A DNA stretch of 64,000 nucleotides from the NCBI RefSeq assembly GCF_018309085.1, contig NZ_CP070502.1:1054001-1118000 (forward strand), given 5' to 3'. The stretch comes from Sporosarcina sp. Marseille-Q4063 (GTDB taxonomy: Bacteria; Bacillota; Bacilli; Bacillales_A; Planococcaceae). A model generated the notes under the pieces. That model had not been told where the DNA came from. It saw nothing but the letters and a program-made list of their open reading frames with translations, and made no database searches. The position numbers and the translations under genes were made by a program. Shown piece after piece: positions 17,141-25,875 of the stretch (its first letter is position 1; each line of letters starts with the position of its first letter).

Positions 17141-18382
17141 TTATGCTCTCCTTCTTAAAAATACGCTACGCCCATTTCCTAGAAGATTTTGTAGTAAAGA
17201 TATCCAAACGTTATGATTAGGGTTTGGAGATTTAGACTTTCCAATCCTCGCCAACTGCTGTTCATACCAACCAATTTCTAACAAGGAAGCATTTTTATCT
17301 ATTAATTTAATCCCCGTTTTGATGGATTTTGCTTGAACGGTTTCATAATTGCCATTAAAAATTCTATCCGCCAAGTCCGGAACTAAGGCAAAAGGTCTTG
17401 CTATTCCAACCATATCAATTTCTCCGTTCGCAACAGCTTCTTCCATCCCTTTTTGAGAACGAAAACCGCCTGTAACTACTAATGGTGTAGAGATTAATTT
17501 CTGAGAAGCCTTTTTTGCATAGTCTATAAAATACGCTTCTCGTTTTTTTGTTGTTTCTTTTACATCTGTCCCCATCATGATCGGATTCTCGTAATTTCCC
17601 CCAGATATTTCAATGAGATCAATCCCTATTTCGGACATTCTGTGAATAACTTCCATGGATTCATCTTCAGTGAATCCACCCTTTTGAAAATCAGCAGAGT
17701 TCAGTTTAATACCGATTGGAAATGAAGCTCCGACTTGTTTTCGAATTTCATGATACGTTTCTTCCAAAAATTTCATTCGATTCGCTAAGGTCCCTCCCCA
17801 TTCATCTGTACGTTGATTGTGGTAAGGGGATAAAAATTGGTTGAAAAGATATCCGTGTGCTGCATGGATTTGAACACCTGTAAAGCCTGCTTTTTTAGCA
17901 ATTCTTGCCGCTTCACCAAACCGTACAATCAAATCTTCAATTTCAGACACCTGAAGAGCGCGCGGTTGGTTAAAGAAACGCTTTAATCCTCCTGATAGAG
18001 GAACAGCACTTGGTGCTACAGGCTTTTTTGAAATCATTTTGGGTGATTGCTTTCCTGGATGATTAAGCTGCATCCAAAGGTGAGTTCCATTTTCAGTTCC
18101 AGCCTTCGCCCATTTCATTAACATCTCTAAATCACGTTCATTTTCTACTGCAACGTTATTCGGCTCACCCAGAGCATTTCGATCTATCATAACGTTTCCT
18201 GTCATGACAAGACCAGCACCCCCATCAGCCCAGGTTTTATATAAAGTAACCAATGACTGACTTGGATTTTGATTGGTAGTTCCCAACGCTTCACTCATGG
18301 CAGATTTAAAGATTCGATTTTTAATAATAGTTCCATTTGGAAGTTGTATAGAATTCTCCAAAACTGACTTTAATTGATTCAT
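17141..18382 (-). CDS. NADH:flavin oxidoreductase, Old Yellow Enzyme family
   Basis: About 413 residues with an FMN-binding TIM barrel. It shows NRIFKSAMSEALG near residue 22, the LNHPGKQ segment, HAAHGYLFNQFLSP with the paired histidine/histidine-type substrate site, and R(T)DEWGG. Members reduce activated alkenes or act as NADH oxidases. The length exceeds the 340-residue YqjM type; the extra C-terminus is basic and of unknown use. The start is the ATG at 18382 with AAGGAG 11 bases upstream. It is 36 bases downstream of the HNH gene and may be cotranscribed. Confidence 0.87.
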   Translation of the reverse strand: MNQLKSVLENSIQLPNGTIIKNRIFKSAMSEALGTTNQNPSQSLVTLYKTWADGGAGLVMTGNVMIDRNALGEPNNVAVENERDLEMLMKWAKAGTENGTHLWMQLNHPGKQSPKMISKKPVAPSAVPLSGGLKRFFNQPRALQVSEIEDLIVRFGEAARIAKKAGFTGVQIHAAHGYLFNQFLSPYHNQRTDEWGGTLANRMKFLEETYHEIRKQVGASFPIGIKLNSADFQKGGFTEDESMEVIHRMSEIGIDLIEISGGNYENPIMMGTDVKETTKKREAYFIDYAKKASQKLISTPLVVTGGFRSQKGMEEAVANGEIDMVGIARPFALVPDLADRIFNGNYETVQAKSIKTGIKLIDKNASLLEIGWYEQQLARIGKSKSPNPNHNVWISLLQNLLGNGRSVFLRRRA

Positions 18383-18418
18383 CTTTTGTAGGTCTCCTTG
18401 TTGCACAGTTACGTGAAT

Positions 18419-19339
18419 TCACTCTTTAAACATATGCTTCTTATGCCACTTCAGATATGGCTTGTTCTTCTCAGTTCTGTTCACGCTCATCTTCATTTGA
18501 AGTCCATACTTATCGTAATCCACTTCAGGGATTCTAGATGAAATATGGATTTTACCTGTTCCGTCAAATGCAATAAGGCCGTTACGGTAAAGCGCATCAT
18601 GATTACGACAAAGAAGAATACCATTGTTTGGATCGATACGTTCATTGTTCGTACAGTCTTTCCATGGTTTTGCGTAGCTTGCTTGAAGCAGTTCTGGCAA
18701 CTCGATGTCACAAAGCGCACATTTACCATGCCATAGTGGCAACAGTTCATTTCTGAACCTCTGATGCCCTAGTCGTAATTTAGTTTTCGTTTCTGATTCA
18801 GTTTCAGCGAGAAGCGGGATGAGGAAATCATGTTCCGTCTTCTGCACGGTGCCCATCACGAATTCCAATTGTTCTTCATCGATTTCATAAATGTTCAAGC
18901 CCGCAATCAACTCTACCAGTTTAATGGTCAGTTCTTCGTTGCATGGATAAAGATAGCCTTGATTACCATTGGCATTCTCTTGAAATGCGGAATACTTTAT
19001 AGGCAATAGCGGAAGGATTTCATCAAAATAATCTTCAATCGTTAACGGCTGATCGAGTTCATAATAGTCGACCTCCACTAAGTACCCCTTAGCATCTTCA
19101 ATGCCTGGAAGTGGAATTTCGGAGGGCTTATATGCTTCTCTGTATCCTGATTTTGCTACACTAATTGCGACAATATCTCCTCTTACATAATGAAAGATGC
19201 GATCGCCTTCCGCTACTTCTTTCATGCGTTCCCAGAAATGGTGGACATTGCCCACACTATCTCGTTGCAATGACCAGAGGACACCTAATTCTTTCTCATC
19301 ATGGTAGGTACGTCCTTGCATAACGATGTAACTTTCCAT
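18419..19339 (-). CDS. PUA/EVE-like plus HNH endonuclease, first HNH His replaced
   Basis: A 306-residue protein. Residues 1-95 resemble the PUA-like EVE fold (YIVMQGRTY, HHFWERM, GDRIFHYV), a domain proposed to sense modified DNA bases. Residues about 190-270 are an HNH nuclease with zinc cysteines C207, C210 and C244 plus H247 and the NNGILLC core. The usual ASHIKPW motif reads ASYAKPW, so the catalytic histidine is tyrosine at 222. The layout fits a modification-dependent (type IV) restriction enzyme, perhaps inactive or altered. The ATG start is clear. Confidence 0.8.
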   Translation of the reverse strand: MESYIVMQGRTYHDEKELGVLWSLQRDSVGNVHHFWERMKEVAEGDRIFHYVRGDIVAISVAKSGYREAYKPSEIPLPGIEDAKGYLVEVDYYELDQPLTIEDYFDEILPLLPIKYSAFQENANGNQGYLYPCNEELTIKLVELIAGLNIYEIDEEQLEFVMGTVQKTEHDFLIPLLAETESETKTKLRLGHQRFRNELLPLWHGKCALCDIELPELLQASYAKPWKDCTNNERIDPNNGILLCRNHDALYRNGLIAFDGTGKIHISSRIPEVDYDKYGLQMKMSVNRTEKNKPYLKWHKKHMFKE

Positions 19340-19471
19340 GGTTCTTCACTCCTCTACAAACTGCTTAGAAAGTTCATTAAAATTACCCCTTTATTCATTT
19401 CTTACTTCTCTAATAGCGTTATATATTTATAAGACTTGGAATCCACCCATTATACTACATATTTCATCCTG

Positions 19472-19498
19472 AAAAACCCCGAAGTGATTTTACGGGGA
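19472..19498 (-). terminator. Terminator-like hairpin
   Basis: On the minus strand CCCCG pairs with CGGGG and is followed by five T. It lies about 60 bases beyond a stronger terminator and may belong to a lost gene. Confidence 0.5.
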
Positions 19499-19530
19499 AT
19501 TAAGGCGACACTGTGCGAAGCATAATACCC

Positions 19531-19572
19531 AAAAAAGAAAACCTTGCAAGGCATTTAGCCAATACAAGGTTA
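19531..19572 (-). terminator. Terminator of the immunity gene array
   Basis: On the minus strand AACCTTGT pairs with GCAAGGTT and is followed by a T-rich run. It lies about 60 bases past the stop of the last SMI1-type gene and closes the toxin-immunity array. Confidence 0.7.
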
Positions 19573-19632
19573 CTTTTTAATAATGCTGTATTTGGTTTGA
19601 ATAAACTAAGTCACGCCAATATAAGAATTGAA

Positions 19633-20064
19633 TTACAACAGAATTTTTTCAAGAGCTTCTTTCAACATAAAGTCGAAACTCTCAAATGACTGAATTACAG
19701 TCCCTGAAGGTTTATCAAGATCTACGTAAACACCTACTTTTAAATCAAAACAATACCATGCAGTATCGGAATCGCCAAAAAACACATATTTCTTTTGCCA
19801 ATCATTTTCATACCAAATCTCGTTGGTCTCAATAAACCCATGAACTCCATCAACACCGTAGATGACTAATCCATTAAAATCTAATCCATTAATTTTCTTG
19901 AGAAATTCAATATATGACTCGGGTAATACAATATGTCCCAAGTTATCCTGAATAGTCTCGATCATTTTTATTATTTCTGTACCTAATGCCGGTTTTTTAA
20001 GTGAACTTCCGTATTTAACTTCAATTTTCTCTACTTCTATCAGCAAGTCTTTCCACTGGGGCAT
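19633..20064 (-). CDS. SMI1/KNR4-type immunity protein (YrhA-like)
   Basis: A 143-residue soluble protein of the SMI1/KNR4 superfamily: LPESYIEFLKKINGLDFNGLVIYG near residues 46-70 is the family core, followed by an acidic strand-rich C-terminus. Superfamily members are common immunity proteins against polymorphic toxins. It is the last gene of a row of immunity-type genes downstream of the LXG toxin, so protection against a WHH or another LXG toxin is inferred. The ATG is 17 bases after the DUF600 gene stop. Confidence 0.8.
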   Translation of the reverse strand: MPQWKDLLIEVEKIEVKYGSSLKKPALGTEIIKMIETIQDNLGHIVLPESYIEFLKKINGLDFNGLVIYGVDGVHGFIETNEIWYENDWQKKYVFFGDSDTAWYCFDLKVGVYVDLDKPSGTVIQSFESFDFMLKEALEKILL

Positions 20065-20081
20065 ATTTATTCTCCCTCTTT

Positions 20082-20531
20082 TTAAATACCTTTTATCTCT
20101 TCAAACCACTCATCGGCAAAATCACTCGCCGTTTTTATATCCTCATTTGTGTGTACTAAGTCATACTTGTATTCAGCATGGAACCTGCCGCTCTTAACTT
20201 CATATATTAATTTCAACTCTGTAGGCATATCTCTATCGCACTCCTTGCATAATTCTGCGATTTTTTCGATATCATCATTGATGATTCTTAATACCATTAA
20301 CTGCCGTTCTGTAGACACATCATATCGTTCGTCTCCATTCTCCAATGCATCATTCACCTTATGAGACTCTAAATATCTATTATTAATTAAATAAAAGAAA
20401 CTGCTCGATATCATGCCTTCTTCACATGATCCATACACATATACTTTATCGGCCTTATCTTCAACATATTCCATACAAATGGCTATCATATCTGCCTGCA
20501 ATTCACTAAATCTATCTTCAAATTTATTCAT
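20082..20531 (-). CDS. DUF600 (YezG-like) immunity protein
   Basis: A protein of about 149 residues. The layout (a helical start, VYVYGSCEEGMISSSFFYLINN, an acidic middle, and FADEWFEEIKG at the end) matches DUF600, the family of Bacillus subtilis YezG, the antitoxin of the LXG toxin YeeF. The start is taken as the ATG at 20531; GTG or TTG codons slightly upstream are alternatives because the GGGGG site is about 11 bases away. It sits within a row of immunity-type genes. Confidence 0.82.
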   Translation of the reverse strand: MNKFEDRFSELQADMIAICMEYVEDKADKVYVYGSCEEGMISSSFFYLINNRYLESHKVNDALENGDERYDVSTERQLMVLRIINDDIEKIAELCKECDRDMPTELKLIYEVKSGRFHAEYKYDLVHTNEDIKTASDFADEWFEEIKGI

Positions 20532-20558
20532 ACCACTTTGCACCCCCAACGTACAGGT

Positions 20559-21008
20559 TTATTCAGCATTGTCTTCGTATAAACTCTTTATGAATTCATC
20601 AATATCATTTGCTAAAAAGTACATATTGCTCATATCATCAAAATCCACTGGTTCTAGTTCATGATCCCAAAAATAAATCCTTTCGTAATAAGGACCCTTT
20701 GTTCCCAAGCATATAACGTTTCCCGACGGGTCATCTGCAATTGGAATAAAACCTGCGGGTAACCTCTCATCCATGATATCTATAAAATCCGTTAAATTAT
20801 CATACATATCACCAATTCCATAAAAAACACTTAATACGCTTGGTCCTTGTTCATCAGATATCATAAATACACTAGGTTTTACTTTTCTACCGTTCCATTT
20901 CAGAAAAAATTCCTTATACAATTCCGTTAACTTAACATCATTTTCACTTTCAAACTTTTCTAGTTGTTTTAACGAAAGATTATCATGTGAACCAAAAATT
21001 CTCGCCAT
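20559..21008 (-). CDS. SMI1/KNR4 immunity protein, paralogue of the one at 22328
   Basis: A 149-residue SMI1/KNR4 protein with the core ELYKEFFLKWNG and the segment SVFMISDEQGPSVLSVFYG. It is clearly paralogous to the protein at 22328, sharing the ISDE.G...L..YG and LSD/AND..EF..SLYE patterns but at modest identity, as expected for diversified immunity genes. The start is the ATG at 21008 directly behind AGGGGG; the frame extends to 21116 without a site and would abut the next gene. Confidence 0.85.
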   Translation of the reverse strand: MARIFGSHDNLSLKQLEKFESENDVKLTELYKEFFLKWNGRKVKPSVFMISDEQGPSVLSVFYGIGDMYDNLTDFIDIMDERLPAGFIPIADDPSGNVICLGTKGPYYERIYFWDHELEPVDFDDMSNMYFLANDIDEFIKSLYEDNAE

Positions 21009-21115
21009 ATATATCCCCCTAGCAACTGATTTAACATGTTTGCTCAGCGCTATTTTTATTATTTGATACTTCACAAAAAAAATTGAAAGGCGTTGCCAAT
21101 CCTTTATGCTAAACA

Positions 21116-21571
21116 CTATATTTTAGGGATATCCACTGCTTCGCCCGGGGATTGATCCATTAGAATGTCTGGAGTTTTCGGGTTACCTTTTTTCAACTTG
21201 AATTTTTGAATTTTCGTTAATTCGGGATTGTATGAAATACTTCGTGATGTAAATTCTGCATTTTTAAGTCTATTATAAAGGTTGCATAAAAAATCCTTCC
21301 ATTCTTCTAATGAAGAAGCTAAAACTTCCTCTGGTGTTTCTAACATTCGATATCCATCTGCATCATGAAACAGTAATAATCCAGTTCCTAAATCACATTT
21401 CTCATTTTCAAGAAGCGCGTTTGGTATATCAAAGCCATTATTCCAATTATAATTTGCTGCAAAAAAATGGAGTATTAAAGGATTATCAATAGTACTTAAT
21501 TCCCTGATTACATCGTCTTTTTCTGCTTGATAAAGCAACTCTTCAAGAATACGAATAGCTTTCTTATCCAT
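21116..21571 (-). CDS. DUF4274 immunity-type protein
   Basis: A 151-residue soluble protein with the DUF4274 signature NPLILHFFAANYNWNNGFD...LGTGLLLFHDADGY near residues 27-75. The family is found with polymorphic toxins and is presumed to give immunity. It lies in the same orientation as the LXG operon, 756 bases downstream of the cognate SMI1 gene, separated by decayed toxin sequence. The ATG start is clear; the exact partner toxin is unknown. Confidence 0.78.
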   Translation of the reverse strand: MDKKAIRILEELLYQAEKDDVIRELSTIDNPLILHFFAANYNWNNGFDIPNALLENEKCDLGTGLLLFHDADGYRMLETPEEVLASSLEEWKDFLCNLYNRLKNAEFTSRSISYNPELTKIQKFKLKKGNPKTPDILMDQSPGEAVDIPKI

Positions 21572-21690
21572 GGCAACTCCCCCAATGCATTACTTATTTC
21601 AACCTAAGGCTTACCAATTCAATTTTCGTTTAAAAAACTTGAATGGCATTTAGCTATTCAAGGTTCCCTGCTTAAATCAATATAATAATT

Positions 21691-21990
21691 TTATTTCTCT
21701 GCTTTATACGCCAAGGCATTCTCGACGACTCTTTCTGGTGATAAATCTTCTTCAATCCAAAAAATTAAATCACTTGGAGCAGGATGTGGAACACTTTCTT
21801 CCAACACCTTTACTGGCATACATCGCATTCTGTGCTGTTGTTACGATTTTTCCACACCCGATTTAGTCGTTACCACACATGTCTTGGTAATCGTTCTAGC
21901 ACCTTTTGTCAACCCAATGAGAACAGCTTTCTGCGTACCCATTGATCATACAGTACACGCAGCGTTGAGCTTTAAGTATAAACTTATTTT
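21691..21990 (-). pseudogene. Relic of an LXG toxin gene with a different tail
   Basis: Minus-strand sequence 21820-21985 aligns by eye with 23395-23555 of the intact LXG toxin gene (shared blocks around ACAACAGCACAGAATG and AAAAGGTGCT, same order) but carries a deletion of about 37 bases and many substitutions. It then shifts frame into an open stretch of 42 codons ending at 21691 that may be the end of a different toxin domain. It is a broken cassette from an earlier toxin or from recombination at the toxin locus. Confidence 0.75.
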
Positions 21991-22143
21991 ATCCGTTGTA
22001 ACGTCGAGGCATCTGCTAGTTAACGCGGCAATGAAATCTTTCTCTAAGCATTTTATAGATGAAATGTATTCTTAGGAGGCACCACAACAAATGATGAATC
22101 AGCACATGAAATATTACAGTACAACACGTAAATGATTGATACT

Positions 22144-22177
22144 AAAAAAATGACATCGGTACAACACCGAAGTCATT
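22144..22177 (-). terminator. Terminator downstream of the cognate immunity gene
   Basis: On the minus strand AATGACTTCGGT pairs with ACCGATGTCATT (one mismatch) and is followed by seven T. It ends the LXG operon transcript after the fragment at 22188. Confidence 0.8.
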
Positions 22178-22187
22178 TGATTGCAAC

Positions 22188-22289
22188 CTAGACTGCAAAG
22201 TCGATTTTATTAAACTTTCCGATAACAACGGCCTGATTCATAGAGGACCAGTTTCCTTTATTGTTTACACTAGATTCTATGCAACGCCG
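22188..22289 (-). pseudogene. C-terminal coding remnant, unknown family
   Basis: An open minus-strand stretch ends with NQAVVIGKFNKIDFAV and a stop 11 bases before a terminator. It has no start or ribosome binding site and looks like the surviving end of a gene, perhaps another toxin or immunity cassette. This and the LXG relic are the only contents of the 756-base gap 21572-22327. Confidence 0.35.
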
Positions 22290-22327
22290 ATGGGTGGCTA
22301 TAAATCATTCACCTTCGCAGATGAACT

Positions 22328-22771
22328 TTACTCAACTTCATACAAGCTATCAAGAAACTCATTAAAGTTATCGGACAGAAAAAATACATTAGTCATATGC
22401 CCATCTTCCTCAACATCATGCATCCATATATAGACTTTATTAACATATTTTCCGGATACTCCAATGCAAATCTGATTTCCCCCTGAGTCATCACCAATCG
22501 ATAGCAATCCTTGTGGCAACTCACCATCTAGAGAATCAAACACATTTGATAAATCATCAAACTCAGAGACCGCATCAAGTCCATATAAAATATTTAATGC
22601 ACTTTCCCCATGTTCATCAGAAATGCTGAAAACATTCGGATCTACATCCCCGCCATTATGTTCAAGCAGAAAAACTATATATTCTTCTGGTAAATTCACA
22701 TTATACTTTTTTTCAAATGTTTTTATATTCGCGATGGACACCTTCTCATTATCGCTGTTTATTATTGTCAT
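22328..22771 (-). CDS. SMI1/KNR4 immunity protein, probably cognate to the LXG-WHH toxin
   Basis: A 147-residue SMI1/KNR4 protein (LPEEYIVFLLEHNGGDVDPNVF core near residues 28-50, acidic C-terminus ending in EFLDSLYEVE). It starts 21 bases after the toxin gene, the usual place for the specific immunity gene in LXG operons. SMI1 proteins bind and block toxin nuclease domains. The start ATG has an AAGGTG site. Pairing with the toxin is inferred from position. Confidence 0.87.
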   Translation of the reverse strand: MTIINSDNEKVSIANIKTFEKKYNVNLPEEYIVFLLEHNGGDVDPNVFSISDEHGESALNILYGLDAVSEFDDLSNVFDSLDGELPQGLLSIGDDSGGNQICIGVSGKYVNKVYIWMHDVEEDGHMTNVFFLSDNFNEFLDSLYEVE

Positions 22772-22792
22772 ATTAAATCACCTTTCTTCACC

Positions 22793-24481
22793 TTATTTTT
22801 TACCATTAACAATCGATTGACCACCAATATGTCTAAAATCACGATGTATATCTTTTCTAACTAACATCATTGTCTTCCCGTCCTCATGATGATGCCAAGT
22901 ATATCCTTTTGGCGGTTGGTTTAGTTTAGGAACTGGTGGAATTGAATTTTTATTTAAACCAGCAGCCTCATTAGCAGCTTTAAAGTCAGCTTGCGGATTT
23001 TTCGGTCTTGCAACTTTTATTATTACTGGTTTAATTATTGGATGCACATATGCCGAGAAGTCAGGATATCCATTTGGATAACTTACTGAATCTCCAGCCT
23101 TGTTAATATAAGTCCAAGTACCATTATCAGCAATAGAGATCTTTCCACCCTTTTTAACCCACTTTTCAGGTATTGGAGAATTCATCGGTTTAGTCTCTAA
23201 TACTACTTTAGTGTAAGCTTCCAATTTTAATTCATTACCATAACCTGTACCCTTAGTTTCACTCACCTTCGCCATCGAAATCAATTGATCTCTTTTAACC
23301 GGTCCATTTATTACATTAAAGGGCAATCCCCCTGGTGTCGATACTTGCATATGTGGCCCATAAGGAAGTAGCTGCGCCAATCGCGGGGATTGCACTACAT
23401 TCTGTGCTGTTGTTACACTTTTCTGCACAGCCGATTTAGTCGTTGCCACACCCGCCTTAGTAATCGTTCCAGCACCTTTTGTCCCCACAACAGCTGTTAC
23501 AGTTGTACCAAGCGCATAGGCAACCCAACGCGAACGGCTTTCTGCATCGCCATTAATCATATCTCGTTCATACGAATCGACTATCGCTTTTTCAATATAC
23601 TTATAAGTCTCGACAGGATGGGTAACGGAATGATATAACGATTCTACAGTTCCTATTGGATCTGTTACGGTATCATAAAGTCCGACAGCAGTATCTTTTA
23701 CTACATCGAAAAGACCTATGCCGGCTCCTTTTATAGAATTCCCCGTAGCTTTTAAACCTTTCACGAAGAAATTATCTTCTTTTACCTCTTCAGCAGCTAC
23801 AGGCTGCTCCCCGTTAATGCTTTTCAAGATAGTAGGTAGAGTCGGCAAGTAGAATATAGACGGAAGGCCAAATGAGTTCAGTTCCTGACCGCCTTGATTA
23901 AACGTGCGTGTCATTTCACTTGTATATTGCTTCATCACATCTAATTTTCCTTTTACTTCAGCCAAGTTTTTTATTTGCGTGTGATCCAGCTCATGCAGCT
24001 GATCAACAATTTGTCTTGTCTGTTGCCTGCCTTTGTGAACAACAAAACTCAGTTCGCTCATATCCAGACGCGGTAGTGACACTAAATCAGATATGCTGGC
24101 AATTTCACTGTTCGCCTGGCCGACCAAGTCATTAGCTATGTCTTCCGTACGGTCCAATCCCCGCTTGACATGATAATCAAGAAATTCCTGGCGAATCAGC
24201 CCATTTTCATCTGGCTCATATGACTTGATTGCTTGTTCAATATCTTGTAGTTTCTCAGCGTAGTCGGTTAATGATTGGTGAATGAAAATAAGAAAAGGTT
24301 CGTGAATTTGTTTGTAAAATGAACGAATGGCTTCACCCGTTTGTCCTTTTAAATATTGGTCTAACGCGATAATATCTCGAACACTTCTCTGGACGCTAGA
24401 TAATTGGCTTTGTACCTTTTCTATTTCTTGAAGCGTTGCATGAATACCTTCTTTCAAACTTGCAACATCTAAAACTTTCAC
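22793..24481 (-). CDS. LXG polymorphic toxin with C-terminal WHH nuclease domain
   Basis: A 562-residue toxin for type VII (ESX/Yuk) secretion. Residues 1-200 are the helical LXG targeting domain (LKGQTGEAIRSFYKQIHEP near 44). A pretoxin region rich in G and V follows (KDTAVGLYDTVTDPIGT, near 260-280), then a linker and the C-terminal nuclease: WHHHEDGKTMMLV at about 529 and a terminal H..GG, the signature of the WHH group of the HNH/endonuclease VII superfamily. It probably cuts DNA in competing cells. It is third in an operon after two LXG-associated helical proteins. Confidence 0.93.
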   Translation of the reverse strand: MKVLDVASLKEGIHATLQEIEKVQSQLSSVQRSVRDIIALDQYLKGQTGEAIRSFYKQIHEPFLIFIHQSLTDYAEKLQDIEQAIKSYEPDENGLIRQEFLDYHVKRGLDRTEDIANDLVGQANSEIASISDLVSLPRLDMSELSFVVHKGRQQTRQIVDQLHELDHTQIKNLAEVKGKLDVMKQYTSEMTRTFNQGGQELNSFGLPSIFYLPTLPTILKSINGEQPVAAEEVKEDNFFVKGLKATGNSIKGAGIGLFDVVKDTAVGLYDTVTDPIGTVESLYHSVTHPVETYKYIEKAIVDSYERDMINGDAESRSRWVAYALGTTVTAVVGTKGAGTITKAGVATTKSAVQKSVTTAQNVVQSPRLAQLLPYGPHMQVSTPGGLPFNVINGPVKRDQLISMAKVSETKGTGYGNELKLEAYTKVVLETKPMNSPIPEKWVKKGGKISIADNGTWTYINKAGDSVSYPNGYPDFSAYVHPIIKPVIIKVARPKNPQADFKAANEAAGLNKNSIPPVPKLNQPPKGYTWHHHEDGKTMMLVRKDIHRDFRHIGGQSIVNGKK

Positions 24482-24482
24482 C

Positions 24483-24767
24483 TCACCCCTCCTTAAATAT
24501 CGAATAGTTTGCTAGAGATTGATCCGTTTCTTTTATCTTTTCAATAGAGCTCTCTGTTTCATTCAAGTGTTGAGTTAATAGAGCTTGATATTCGTTAAGT
24601 AATAATGAATATGTGCGGTTTATTTCATTCACTTCTTTGAGAAATCCCAGTTGATTATCACCTTTTATTTCGGATGGAAAAGAAGCTTGAACTGAGTGAA
24701 CCGATTCTTTTAATGAAGAAATCGCCTGATCAATCGGAATGGGCGTGATTTTTATTTCACTTGTCAC
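24483..24767 (-). CDS. LXG-associated small helical protein (YwqI/DUF5344 type)
   Basis: A 94-residue, entirely helical protein with no signal, matching the DUF5344/YwqI group. Such proteins pair with the partner encoded just upstream and with the LXG domain to form the secretion-competent rod. The GTG start overlaps the stop of the upstream gene by four bases, and its stop is one base from the toxin gene, so translation is coupled. Confidence 0.82.
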   Translation of the reverse strand: MTSEIKITPIPIDQAISSLKESVHSVQASFPSEIKGDNQLGFLKEVNEINRTYSLLLNEYQALLTQHLNETESSIEKIKETDQSLANYSIFKEG

Positions 24768-25249
24768 GTTCTTGTCGACTCCTTTCTCCTTAACTCAATC
24801 AACGTATCCAGTCTTACTCGGTGCGTGTGCAGGCTTCCTTGCAAATCATTAATAGATAGACTGGCAGATGTAATCGCCTGTCTTAATTGAACAATAATGA
24901 CATCTAATTGATCGTTAGAAAGTGAATAAAATCGATTTTGCACTTCATTTTGTCTGAAACGGTCAAAGTCTTTTGATAATGCGCCTCGCCACATATCCGG
25001 TGATAATTCAGGTTCTAAGCAACGTTTTTTATATTGATCAAATGCCATTTGATAGCTGATTAACTTTGATAGCGTTGATTTCAATCGCTCTGAATCGGCT
25101 TGGTTTTGATTCATTTGACGAGTAATTGAATCGATAGATAGTTGAACGTTTCCAATTCGTTTTGAAAGTAATGAGCCTGCTTCCAAAGCATCCACTCCTA
25201 TACCATTTATATAGTAAATATTTCCTTCAAATCTTATTTCTTTAATCAT
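24764..25249 (-). CDS. LXG-associated helical protein (YwqH/DUF5082 type)
   Basis: A 161-residue helical coiled-coil protein of the YwqH/DUF5082 group, first gene of the LXG operon (ywqH-ywqI-ywqJ order as in Bacillus subtilis). It is thought to act as a targeting partner or chaperone for the toxin. The ATG start has no good ribosome binding site, and a 150-bp repeat begins only about 57 bases upstream, so the original promoter region may have been altered. Confidence 0.82.
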   Translation of the reverse strand: MIKEIRFEGNIYYINGIGVDALEAGSLLSKRIGNVQLSIDSITRQMNQNQADSERLKSTLSKLISYQMAFDQYKKRCLEPELSPDMWRGALSKDFDRFRQNEVQNRFYSLSNDQLDVIIVQLRQAITSASLSINDLQGSLHTHRVRLDTLIELRRKESTRT

Positions 25250-25305
25250 ACGTTATTTTATCGTTTTCATCGACTACTTCTACTAAATATATTTAGGTAC
25301 TATTT

Positions 25306-25452
25306 AGGTACCTGTGCATGGTTGAATTATGACAATTCACGACTATGAATAAATAATCAAAGGAAGATCGACAAAGCTTTATTTAGTCAGTATCCCATTT
25401 TACTTTATGCAATTGTAGTGAATTAACTGAATTATGTCTTGCACAGGTACCT
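25306..25452. repeat. 150-bp palindromic repeat, copy 3
   Basis: Same family as the copy at 141, with AGGTACCTGTGC at one end and GCACAGGTACCT at the other. It is preceded by a duplicated TTTAGGTAC. It sits between the divergent LXG operon and the SAM riboswitch leader. Confidence 0.85.
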
Positions 25453-25640
25453 AAAATGAGTACCTATGTGAATGTCGTTTATCCATAAGTTTTTATAAAA
25501 TTAATGATGTAAGGGCTTTCAAATGACTTTTTCGTGTGACTATTCTCCCGGATTTCAAGTATTATGTTGACAATTTATTCTTTTCTGTCTATGCTAATTC
25601 TCAATCAATTGAATTTACAAATTACTTTTATAACTGAATA

Positions 25641-25755
25641 TACTCTTATTACGAGCGGCGGAGGGAATAGGCCCGATGAAGCCCGGCAACCAGCAGATGA
25701 ATTATCTGAAAAGGTGCTACATCCTACAGGTTTTCTAAACCTGGAAAATAAGAGG
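25641..25755 (+). promoter_or_regulatory. SAM-I riboswitch (S box)
   Basis: It contains CTCTTAT, AGCGGCGGAGGGA, GGCCCGATGAAGCCCGGCAACC, AAGGTGCTACATCCT and AATAAGAGGAGG in the S-box order, with CTCTTAT pairing to ATAAGAG as helix P1. A terminator follows. Downstream lies an acyl-CoA ligase gene rather than a methionine gene. Confidence 0.95.
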
Positions 25756-25767
25756 AGGAATTTTTCG

Positions 25768-25797
25768 GCCCTCTTCTTATGAAGGGGGCTTTTCTTT
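25768..25797 (+). terminator. Terminator of the SAM-I leader
   Basis: GCCCTCTTC pairs with GAAGGGGGC followed by TTTTCTTT; part of the stem can alternatively pair with the AAGAGGAGG of P1, the usual S-box switching arrangement. Confidence 0.85.
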
Positions 25798-25875
25798 GTT
25801 TTATTAATGATTAATAAGTGGATTTAAATCAATCTAAATCCGAGTATACAAATCAAATAAGGAGGTTGACTAAAC

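Noticed and set aside
22623..24135. Several plus-strand frames opposite the LXG operon
   Set aside because: They are shadows of the strongly coding minus strand and lack ribosome binding sites.
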